DNA from: Mucilaginibacter aquaedulcis
Lineage (GTDB): Bacteria > Bacteroidota > Bacteroidia > Sphingobacteriales > Sphingobacteriaceae
Assembly: GCF_030409325.1 (NCBI RefSeq)
Contig: NZ_JAUFPR010000008.1
Coordinates: forward strand, 248,001-312,000
Reading direction: 5' to 3'
DNA: 64,000 nt
In this document: positions 51,157 to 58,445 of the stretch, in pieces
Layout of the letters: every line of letters starts with the position of its first letter
How positions within the stretch are numbered: the stretch's first letter is position 1
Made by a program: the position numbers and the translations under genes
The notes under the pieces: generated by a model
The model's input: the letters and a program-made list of their open reading frames with translations, nothing else
What the model was told of the DNA's origin: nothing
Databases searched by the model: none

Positions 51157-54100
51157 TTAATTCTCCTCGTCATCAGGTTTAACAGCCGGTGTTCCGCCAG
51201 TATTGGTGGGTACCGGGTTCGGAGTAACCGGCGCTCTGTCGCGCCGGCTTCTCCTGAATATGTTTCTGATAAACTCGCCGAATGTATCAAAGTCGCGGGT
51301 GTACACTAAACCAATACCGTTTACATACTGAAAATCCAGGTTGTTTAAAGTATTGAGCGATGTATTGTTCAAAAGCCGGTAGGAGTACCTGGCTGTAAGG
51401 TTTCCATCTTTCCTGATCTGGTATAGCGCCTCAAAGTCTTTAGTTAAATTGCCTCTTGAAAACAACGTTGTATTGTTGTTATTGAATGGGTCATTTGTGC
51501 CGTTATTGTTGAATAAGCTGCCGCTAAAAGATAGCCTGCCATCATAAAATTTTAACGACGCGCTGGCCTCATTAAACGAGCGTATATTTAAATCGAAATA
51601 CTTGATGTTTGATTGCGATATAAGGCTGTTTAGTTTGTTAAACGCAAACTCACTTACCGCTTCGCTGGCAGTACTTACTACTTGGTTAGTTAAGTTATTG
51701 TTGTTGTTTGACGAAAAAGAACGGCGTACAATGATACTGATAGCCTGCTGGCTGCGGTTATTATTATCGGCCAAGTAGGTTGACAGATCATCCTTTACCG
51801 ATGGATCAGTAGGGAAGTTAAAATCAAAATCTATCATTGGCTGCAATAACGATTTGGTGAGGATCAGTTGAGCCTGTACCAACGTTTGTTGCGATGATGT
51901 GGGCGCCTGCAAGCCTGCCGCGGTATAAAGCGGGGCCTTGGAGGTACGCACCTCATACAGGGCCTTAAGGTTTATCTCGGCGTTTGATGGGTTGCCCGTC
52001 CACCTGATGGTACCTCCCTGACTAACAGTAAAGTTTTTACTGATGAAGTTTTTGGCTGTAAACTCAAACTTACCGGTACTTATTAAAAAGTCGCCATACA
52101 TTTCAAAATCGCCAAGGCTGTTGATGTTCAGCTTTAAATTGTTGGCAACACCACTGCCCTCCAGCAAGCCGTAGTCGGTGGCAATTTTAACAATTGTTTT
52201 CTCATCGGCGCTAAGGTCAAAGTTTAGGGTAACACCATTAAATGCGCGTTGTTTTGCAGGAGCTTTAACGGTATCCTTGTGACTTACAAACTTAATAAAG
52301 TCATACTCGCTGGCGGTTGATGAGGTATTAAGCGGGATATTGAAAATAGTACCCGCCTCAGTACGTGCGGTAATATCAATCTTCATATTATCAACCGGGC
52401 CCTTAAAGCTAAATCGGCCGGTGCCGTAAGCAGTACCATAGTAAAGGTGGTTATCTTTAAAAGTGGTGTTAAGGGCCATCAGGTTGCGTGCATCAACAAC
52501 CACTTGTATATTGGGGTTATCAATATTGTTTAAGTCAACAGTTCCGTTGGCGGTTCCTGTACCTCCTTTAACATCCTTCAGCACCATGTTTTTGATATCA
52601 ACAACGCTGTTATTAACATTAAGCTTATTATTAACTGTATAGGCGGTTTTCAGGTAGTTAACCGTTACCCCGGTATTTTCAAGTGTTAAGGTACCGTTCA
52701 ATTGCGGATTTGAAGGCTTGCCGCTCAGCTTCAGATCGGTTGAAATATTGCCTTTAACGTTTGATACCAGATCCTTGATAAAAGGGGCGAAGATGATAGC
52801 CTCGGTTTGGTTCATCTTAATATCAAAGTCGAGGTTGTCATCAGTGTTTTGCCCAAAGGCATATATCCCGGCAATATTCATGGTTTCCAGGCCGCGGTTC
52901 AGGATGTTCAACTTCATGTTAGCCTGCTTACGGTCGTTACCCAGAGTTGATTCGATCTTCACCTTGCCAATGAGTGTCTTGTTCATTGACAGTGAATCAA
53001 CGATCAGATGGGCGTCTACCCCGGGCGATTTAGTAATGGAGGTGAATTTTACATCCCCATCCAAATTGCCTTTTAAAAATATGCCCGATGTTCGGGTAAG
53101 CTGATTGAGCGTACCCATATTGAATTTTTCAAAAGAAAGCTTAAGCTCATCGGCAGGGTTATCAGAGATAAAGCCGTTGATGCGTACCTTTTGCGGGCCG
53201 TTGGATAACTCAAAGCCCTGAACCTGTGTTTTGCCATCAAGCAGGCGAATGCGCACCTGCTCCTGTATGTGCCATTTTTGTTTCTCGAGTATTACATCAG
53301 AAGGTAGCAGCATCAGCTTGGCTGTAGTATCGCGCCCAAACTGCACCAGGCCGTAAAGGTCGAGTTGGTTTACCGCGTTTTTATCAGATAGCTTAACGTT
53401 GAAATTTAAGCTGTCGTTTTTAACAAAGTTGGTAATGTTAATATCCTTAATAAATAAACTGTCAGTAAGGTCAACCCGGCTTAATGATAAGTTGAGGCCC
53501 AGCATGCTGTCGGTCGTGTTTTCGTCAATAATAAAATCGTGGAAAACAGTTTTGCCATATTTAAAGGTCTTGATATAGCCCGAAAGTGTGGCCATTTTCT
53601 TTTCAGAATCAAACTGCCCCACCAACGTTCCCTGATCGGGAATCTTTAAATCGGGTACAAATATGGCCGTAAGCGGGTCTAAGTTTTTAAGCCTGAGGTT
53701 AAACGCAAACTGCTGTGGTTTGGGCGTAACAATGGTTGTTTTTATTGATGGAATATACTTTTTAGCAATAGTTTTATAATACGATGGAAGCGTAGCCAGG
53801 TCAAAACGGCCCTTGATGCTGGCATCTGCAAAGTCTGACCGCAGGGCAATCTCCCGGTTATTGCCCGTTCCTGTAGATGAAAGGTATAGCGAATCGACCA
53901 GGTAATTATTCCGCGGATCAACCACCCGTGCCGGGGAAAGTAAAATGTTACCCTGTATATTATCCAGCTCGGTACCCGAAAACGCGGTTTTTAACTGGGT
54001 GCTGATGGTAATGGTATCAGTGATCAGTTTTAGCTTGTTTAGGCGTGCATCCTTAACAGAGGCAGTCAGATCAAATGCAGGCAACTGAGGATTTAAATTT

Positions 54101-55686
54101 ACGCTGCCCTTTAAATCAAGTTTAACGTTTTTATCATTAATGGTGATGTGCCCATTGGCCAGTTTCTTGATAAATGAGCCGTTAACGGTGAGGTTATTGT
54201 AGGTATATCCTTTAAAATCAATGGAATTGATGTGGGCATCAACCACTTCGCTCAGGTTTTTAAGCTCATCGCCGCTGCCTTTAATATCGGCATTAAAGGT
54301 GGTGCGGCCAAGGGTTTGCTCATCAAGGAGGGTACCCAGATCAAAGTTAAAGGCATCAAGTTTGCCGCTGTAGCTTGGGGTTCCTTTTTTATCAATCTTA
54401 AGGTTAATGTCTGAATCAAACCTGCCCAGCCCGGTTTTGAATACACCGTAGGCCACAAAGTCATTTTGTAAACCGGTGAACCTGCCCGTAAAGTTAATAT
54501 TGCCAAACTTGCCAATAATAGCCGGTGCTTTCATAGTAGGTGTACCCGAAAAATGACTGATCAGGTAATCCATGTCTTTTTTGTTTGATGCTATCTGGTC
54601 AAACTTCAGTTCAAGGAAGGTGTTATCCCAATCGGGTAATCCGCGCAGGTTAAAGTCGCCTTTGATAAAGGTGGCCTGCCCGCCGGTAATGGTAACGTGT
54701 TTAGCTCTCAGGTTATTTACCAGGCCTTTAGCCTGCCCATCAATACCGAGATCAAAACTTACCTTGCCCATCCCGCTGGTAAAGTAGGCAATATCGGTTG
54801 ATGATATGCGCGATGTTTTGAAATTGGCATCCATATTTACACGGTTCTCAAAGTTGTCAAAATCATCAAATGACTTAAACCTCATCCGGAAATAATCTTT
54901 CAGATGTGAGTGTTTGGTTTGTATGGATAAATGCAGCAGCAGTATCTGGTTGGTATCAATAGTGGTATGGGCCGTAAAGTCCTTAACATAAAAGCCACTT
55001 TTTTCCTGCAGGGTAAGGTGCTGAACATTTCCCTTAAAAAGGTGGTTTTTAATATCCATTCCTGTAACCACCGTGCTGAAATGGTTTACATCTATATCAT
55101 CAAAGTTAACCTTGTTCTCTACCGTATCAATCAGCTGATTTTTATAGCGGAAATGGAAGTTGTTGATAACGATCTTATCAAAGTTAAGTGTCCACGGTTT
55201 GCCTGGAGTTTTTTTAGTGGTGTCTTTTTTGGTGGTATCGCCGGCAAAATAATCAAGAATAAATTTGAGGTTAGTGGTGCTGTCCTTTTGTTTTTTAAGA
55301 TAGAACGAACCATTATCCAGTTCAATAGACTCAAAGTTGATAACCCGCTGCTTAATGCTGCTAAAAAGCGAAAATCCATCAATATCAACAGCCAGTTTGG
55401 GCGTGCTCAATAGCGTGTCCTGTTTTTTATCAAGTACGTAAAGGCCTTCCAGTACTACAGAAGTAAAAGGACGTATATAAAGACTTTTGATAGCAACTTT
55501 GGTATGAAGCTCGTCGGTAAGGTAGGCAGTGGCTTGTTTAGCCGCCCAGGTTTGTACGGGTTTAAACTGAAAAGCCAGTAAAAGTATGCTCAGTGTCAAT
55601 AAAATGAACAACACTATCCCTAACGCTATATTGAGTACTTTTTTAATAACTTTGTGTTTAATTAAAATTTCAAAAGTAAAATTCAA
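51157..55686 (-). CDS. TamB-like translocation/assembly protein (DUF490)
   Basis: A 1509-residue envelope protein with one N-terminal membrane anchor (about residues 18-40), then a very long stretch of repeating beta-strand segments (N-L-x-V-x-G-like alternation), the AsmA/TamB bridge-like architecture, and a C-terminal DUF490 region (about residues 1150-1440; for example GRLSFSGSLFNNNG). Such proteins span the periplasm and help deliver lipids or outer-membrane proteins. The C-terminal tail is Pro/Asp-rich. It ends directly at the ribBA stop and is divergent from tsaD. Confidence 0.92.
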   Translation of the reverse strand: MNFTFEILIKHKVIKKVLNIALGIVLFILLTLSILLLAFQFKPVQTWAAKQATAYLTDELHTKVAIKSLYIRPFTSVVLEGLYVLDKKQDTLLSTPKLAVDIDGFSLFSSIKQRVINFESIELDNGSFYLKKQKDSTTNLKFILDYFAGDTTKKDTTKKTPGKPWTLNFDKIVINNFHFRYKNQLIDTVENKVNFDDIDVNHFSTVVTGMDIKNHLFKGNVQHLTLQEKSGFYVKDFTAHTTIDTNQILLLHLSIQTKHSHLKDYFRMRFKSFDDFDNFENRVNMDANFKTSRISSTDIAYFTSGMGKVSFDLGIDGQAKGLVNNLRAKHVTITGGQATFIKGDFNLRGLPDWDNTFLELKFDQIASNKKDMDYLISHFSGTPTMKAPAIIGKFGNINFTGRFTGLQNDFVAYGVFKTGLGRFDSDINLKIDKKGTPSYSGKLDAFNFDLGTLLDEQTLGRTTFNADIKGSGDELKNLSEVVDAHINSIDFKGYTYNNLTVNGSFIKKLANGHITINDKNVKLDLKGSVNLNPQLPAFDLTASVKDARLNKLKLITDTITISTQLKTAFSGTELDNIQGNILLSPARVVDPRNNYLVDSLYLSSTGTGNNREIALRSDFADASIKGRFDLATLPSYYKTIAKKYIPSIKTTIVTPKPQQFAFNLRLKNLDPLTAIFVPDLKIPDQGTLVGQFDSEKKMATLSGYIKTFKYGKTVFHDFIIDENTTDSMLGLNLSLSRVDLTDSLFIKDINITNFVKNDSLNFNVKLSDKNAVNQLDLYGLVQFGRDTTAKLMLLPSDVILEKQKWHIQEQVRIRLLDGKTQVQGFELSNGPQKVRINGFISDNPADELKLSFEKFNMGTLNQLTRTSGIFLKGNLDGDVKFTSITKSPGVDAHLIVDSLSMNKTLIGKVKIESTLGNDRKQANMKLNILNRGLETMNIAGIYAFGQNTDDNLDFDIKMNQTEAIIFAPFIKDLVSNVKGNISTDLKLSGKPSNPQLNGTLTLENTGVTVNYLKTAYTVNNKLNVNNSVVDIKNMVLKDVKGGTGTANGTVDLNNIDNPNIQVVVDARNLMALNTTFKDNHLYYGTAYGTGRFSFKGPVDNMKIDITARTEAGTIFNIPLNTSSTASEYDFIKFVSHKDTVKAPAKQRAFNGVTLNFDLSADEKTIVKIATDYGLLEGSGVANNLKLNINSLGDFEMYGDFLISTGKFEFTAKNFISKNFTVSQGGTIRWTGNPSNAEINLKALYEVRTSKAPLYTAAGLQAPTSSQQTLVQAQLILTKSLLQPMIDFDFNFPTDPSVKDDLSTYLADNNNRSQQAISIIVRRSFSSNNNNNLTNQVVSTASEAVSEFAFNKLNSLISQSNIKYFDLNIRSFNEASASLKFYDGRLSFSGSLFNNNGTNDPFNNNNTTLFSRGNLTKDFEALYQIRKDGNLTARYSYRLLNNTSLNTLNNLDFQYVNGIGLVYTRDFDTFGEFIRNIFRRSRRDRAPVTPNPVPTNTGGTPAVKPDDEEN

Positions 55687-55787
55687 AAGCGCTTGAAATG
55701 TTTTACTTTTTTAAAATGTATTTATAACCCATCAAAAGCTAAGACTGTTATTTTTGACTTTTAACTTTTGATTTTTGACTTAATAAC

Positions 55788-56789
55788 GTGCCTGTAATTT
55801 TAGGAATTGAATCTTCATGTGATGAAACCTCTGCATCTGTTTGTGTTGATGGGTTGATACTAAGCAATGTAATTGCAAATCAAACCATTCACGAAGCGTA
55901 CGGAGGTGTTGTCCCTGAGCTTGCCTCAAGGGTTCATCAGCAAAATATTGTTCCTGCTGTTCAACAAGCTTTAGTGAATGCAAAAGTAAACAAAAATGAT
56001 GTTGATGCAGTAGCTTTTACGCGCGGACCGGGACTTTTAGGTTCGCTTTTAGTAGGGGTGTCATTTGCCAAGGCATTTGCCCTTGCCAGAAACCTGCCGT
56101 TGATAGATATTAACCACATGCAGGCTCATATTTTGGCTCATTTTATTGGCGATCATAAACCGTCGTTCCCGTTCCTGTGCCTTACCGTATCGGGCGGGCA
56201 TACGCAGATCGTGCTGGTGAAAGACCATTTTGACATGGAAGTTATTGGCGAAACACTGGATGATGCCGCGGGCGAAGCCATGGATAAAACCAGCAAAATT
56301 TTAGGCCTGCCTTACCCCGGCGGTCCCCTTATTGATAAATACGCGCGCCAGGGTAACCCGGATGCCTACAAATTTCCGGAACCACAAATCCCCGGACTCG
56401 ATTTTAGCTTTAGCGGGCTTAAAACCTCCATCCTTTATTTCATAAGAGATAACGTAGCTAAGAATCCGGATTTTATTAGCCAGAATCTGCCTGATATTTG
56501 CGCCTCGGTAGAAAAAAGAATTGCCACCATACTGCTTAACAAACTGCAAAAGGCCGCTAAAGAATACGGCATAAAACAGATTGCACTGGCTGGGGGCGTA
56601 TCGGCAAATACAGGCCTGCGCGAAGGGTTAAAGGAAATGTGTGCCAAAAATGGCTGGGAAAGTTTTATCCCCAAAATGGAATACTGTACAGATAACGCGG
56701 CCATGATAGCCATTGCCGGTTACTATAAATATTTAAAAGGCGAGTTTACCGGGCAAAATATTGCACCGCTGGCACGTATGCCTTTTTAA
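55788..56789 (+). CDS. tsaD: tRNA N6-adenosine threonylcarbamoyltransferase
   Basis: Transfers threonylcarbamoyl to A37 of ANN-decoding tRNAs, with TsaB and TsaE. The 333-residue protein has the family start ILGIESSCDETSASV, metal-binding His residues in INHMQAHILAH, the SGGHTQIV loop, LPYPGGPLIDK and the C-terminal LAGGVSANTGLRE. Start is GTG, supported by the family N-terminus and no nearer ATG. It is divergent from tamB with about 100 bases between. Confidence 0.97.
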   Translation: MPVILGIESSCDETSASVCVDGLILSNVIANQTIHEAYGGVVPELASRVHQQNIVPAVQQALVNAKVNKNDVDAVAFTRGPGLLGSLLVGVSFAKAFALARNLPLIDINHMQAHILAHFIGDHKPSFPFLCLTVSGGHTQIVLVKDHFDMEVIGETLDDAAGEAMDKTSKILGLPYPGGPLIDKYARQGNPDAYKFPEPQIPGLDFSFSGLKTSILYFIRDNVAKNPDFISQNLPDICASVEKRIATILLNKLQKAAKEYGIKQIALAGGVSANTGLREGLKEMCAKNGWESFIPKMEYCTDNAAMIAIAGYYKYLKGEFTGQNIAPLARMPF

Positions 56790-56798
56790 GCCCCCTAA

Positions 56799-56812
56799 CC
56801 CCCTAAAGGGGG
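56799..56812. repeat. CCCCCTAAAGGGGG palindrome after tsaD
   Basis: A 5-bp GC stem with a TAAA loop inside a C-rich stretch that also repeats CCCCCTAA, 10 bases after the tsaD stop. It could act as a weak terminator or be a dispersed intergenic repeat. Confidence 0.5.
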
Positions 56813-56859
56813 AATTGGAGAGGTCAGGTACAGAGAGATAAAAACACTCGAAAAGAGGG

Positions 56860-56930
56860 GCATCCTAAGCTCCGTCGAGGGATAGAGCGCAGAGGCCTGT
56901 CCACCATGCTTCGACGGAGCTCAGCATGAC
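56860..56930. repeat. CATCCTGAGCTT-type palindromic repeat, copy B
   Basis: Arms GCATCCTAAGCTCCGTCGA and TCGACGGAGCTCAGCATGAC face each other; the inner part AGAGGCCTGTCCACCATGC closely resembles the copy at 9621-9697. Together with the copy at 63903 it forms a family of intergenic elements of about 70 bases. Confidence 0.8.
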
Positions 56931-57051
56931 CGCTTTTTAGTTACTGTCATCATTGGCTATTACCCCGAAAGAGAGAATAAGGGGGCTCACTAATAAATAT
57001 TTTGATAATTTTACAAACTAATTTATCCTCTTTAGGGGTAAGGGAGCGCAT

Positions 57052-57222
57052 ATGAATATTCCTTCACTTATTTTCTGGGCAATTTTTGTGTTGCCATTGG
57101 TAGCTTTTTTGATTTGGCTAATGCGCCAGGATAAAAAGAAAGGAGTTACCGGCTTAATAGTGCTTGCCATTATTGTTGTTGGCGGCATTATCTATATGTA
57201 CCTGAAAACAGGCGGGCAGTAA
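57052..57222 (+). CDS. Small two-helix membrane protein of unknown function
   Basis: A 56-residue frame starting MNIPSLIFWAIFVLPLVAFL, with two hydrophobic segments (about residues 5-24 and 33-51), separated by a basic turn (RQDKKKG), so both ends are predicted on the same side. It lies upstream of the immunity-like gene and near the GH19 lysin gene, a setting where small holin-like proteins occur, but no family match is claimed. The codon use and helix pattern support a real gene. Confidence 0.6.
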   Translation: MNIPSLIFWAIFVLPLVAFLIWLMRQDKKKGVTGLIVLAIIVVGGIIYMYLKTGGQ

Positions 57223-57248
57223 GAGCCTAAAGGATTTTTAAGATTACT

Positions 57249-57644
57249 ATGAAGCTTGAAAATGACTGGCGTTATCAATCGCTGTTTAATTTAAAGGCGA
57301 TGCCTGTGGTCCACCCCGATGATGTTCAAACACCTTTAATAAAAAGAATTTACGAGCTCGTTAACCGCCCTCTTAGTGAGTATACTATAGAGAATTTGAG
57401 ATTAATGATAGGGCAGGAGATTGGCTTATCATTTCTTATTCCGCTTGCGATGGAAAAATTAAATCATGATTTATTTGCTGAAGGTGATATGTATGAGGGT
57501 GATCTGTTATCAAGCGTTGTAAATATTAATCCTGATTTCTGGAGGCATAACCCTGAGTTGAAGGCCCAGCTAAATGATCTTGTTGAAAACAGAAGAGAGG
57601 AAATAGATCTTCGCGAAATTTCGTTGGAGAAATTTTATAGCTAA
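57249..57644 (+). CDS. CdiI-type contact-dependent inhibition immunity protein (orphan)
   Basis: A 131-residue soluble protein resembling the CdiI_2 immunity group: the central IKRIYELVNRPLSEYTIENL, LMIGQEIGLSFLIPLAMEKL and EGDMYEGDLLSSVV segments follow the family pattern as I remember it. CdiI proteins bind and neutralise toxins delivered by neighbours. No CdiA, Rhs or other toxin gene is adjacent in this window, so it is an orphan, possibly protecting against toxins of related strains. It converges with the GH19 gene 12 bases away. Confidence 0.72.
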   Translation: MKLENDWRYQSLFNLKAMPVVHPDDVQTPLIKRIYELVNRPLSEYTIENLRLMIGQEIGLSFLIPLAMEKLNHDLFAEGDMYEGDLLSSVVNINPDFWRHNPELKAQLNDLVENRREEIDLREISLEKFYS

Positions 57645-57656
57645 TTATAGTCCATT

Positions 57657-58256
57657 CTAATTTTCGGCCACAGCCTGCTCCGTTAGTCCTTTGTAAAAAG
57701 TTTTGGCATAGCCTGCAATAGTTGCTGCAAGATCGAGGCCATTGATTATTCTGCGGGCGTTGATCCAGTCGGTAAGGTTAACGTTAAAATAGCTGCCCAG
57801 GCTTTTGCCGGTGAAAAAGCCTCCCGTCATCCCTTTGATCATGATAGCAGCTGCTACAGCTGGCTGCAAGGCGAGTTCGGGGTTATTAAGCAGATCAATG
57901 TGCAGCAGCTTTCCCATGGCATCATAATTTTCGTACCAGGTTAACTGTACGTAGCCCCGGCCATAATATAATTTATCAGGAGTATTGTAGGGGATGCGCT
58001 GGCCAGGTCCGCCGCCCATTTTTAGCTTACGGCCGTAATCGTGCCCGGCACCTTTTCCAAATTCATTAATGGGCTGCATGGTTTTGGCTGTTTCATGAAA
58101 AGCGGTAGCCAGCATATAGGCAGTTTTTCGGTCATCAGTAATGCCGGCATTTGCTACAGCTGTTAATATACTTTCAACGCCATCAACCTGGCTTTGCGAC
58201 ATATGCCCATCAAACAAGGTACGTATATCATCATAAAACTCCTTTGTACCAGCCAT
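57657..58256 (-). CDS. GH19-type peptidoglycan hydrolase/lysin-like protein
   Basis: A 199-residue protein with the phage-lysin form of GH19: ATAFHETAKTMQPINEFG with candidate catalytic Glu55 and Glu65, then LYYGRGYVQLTWYENYDAMG, and a C-terminal helix region that binds the substrate groove. No signal peptide, no peptidoglycan-binding extension and no lipobox are seen, so it needs another route out (holin, secretion system or lysis). It may be a prophage remnant or an effector; the neighbouring immunity-like gene makes that worth testing. Confidence 0.88.
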   Translation of the reverse strand: MAGTKEFYDDIRTLFDGHMSQSQVDGVESILTAVANAGITDDRKTAYMLATAFHETAKTMQPINEFGKGAGHDYGRKLKMGGGPGQRIPYNTPDKLYYGRGYVQLTWYENYDAMGKLLHIDLLNNPELALQPAVAAAIMIKGMTGGFFTGKSLGSYFNVNLTDWINARRIINGLDLAATIAGYAKTFYKGLTEQAVAEN

Positions 58257-58394
58257 GATACTTAAAATTTAAAAAAGTGTGTTTAGGTAATGGACAGTGA
58301 CAGGTAAGGCGTATCAGTAAATTTAAATATTCCGTTAAGGAATGTCAAGATAAAAGCTTAATTGTATACTTTTTTCACAGTATACCTGTAAACA

Positions 58395-58427
58395 AAAACG
58401 CCTTTCTGCAAAACAGAAAGGCGTTTT
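58395..58427 (-). terminator. Intrinsic terminator of uvrA
   Basis: A perfect 14-bp stem AAAACGCCTTTCTG / CAGAAAGGCGTTTT with a 5-base loop, 19 bases beyond the uvrA stop on the minus strand; T-rich on both sides. Confidence 0.92.
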
Positions 58428-58445
58428 AATATCAAACCGGTTTGT

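Noticed and set aside
54931..55413. 160-codon frame antisense to tamB (and others at 52718-53104)
   Set aside because: Opposite a long, intact beta-repeat protein; no start signal or family match.
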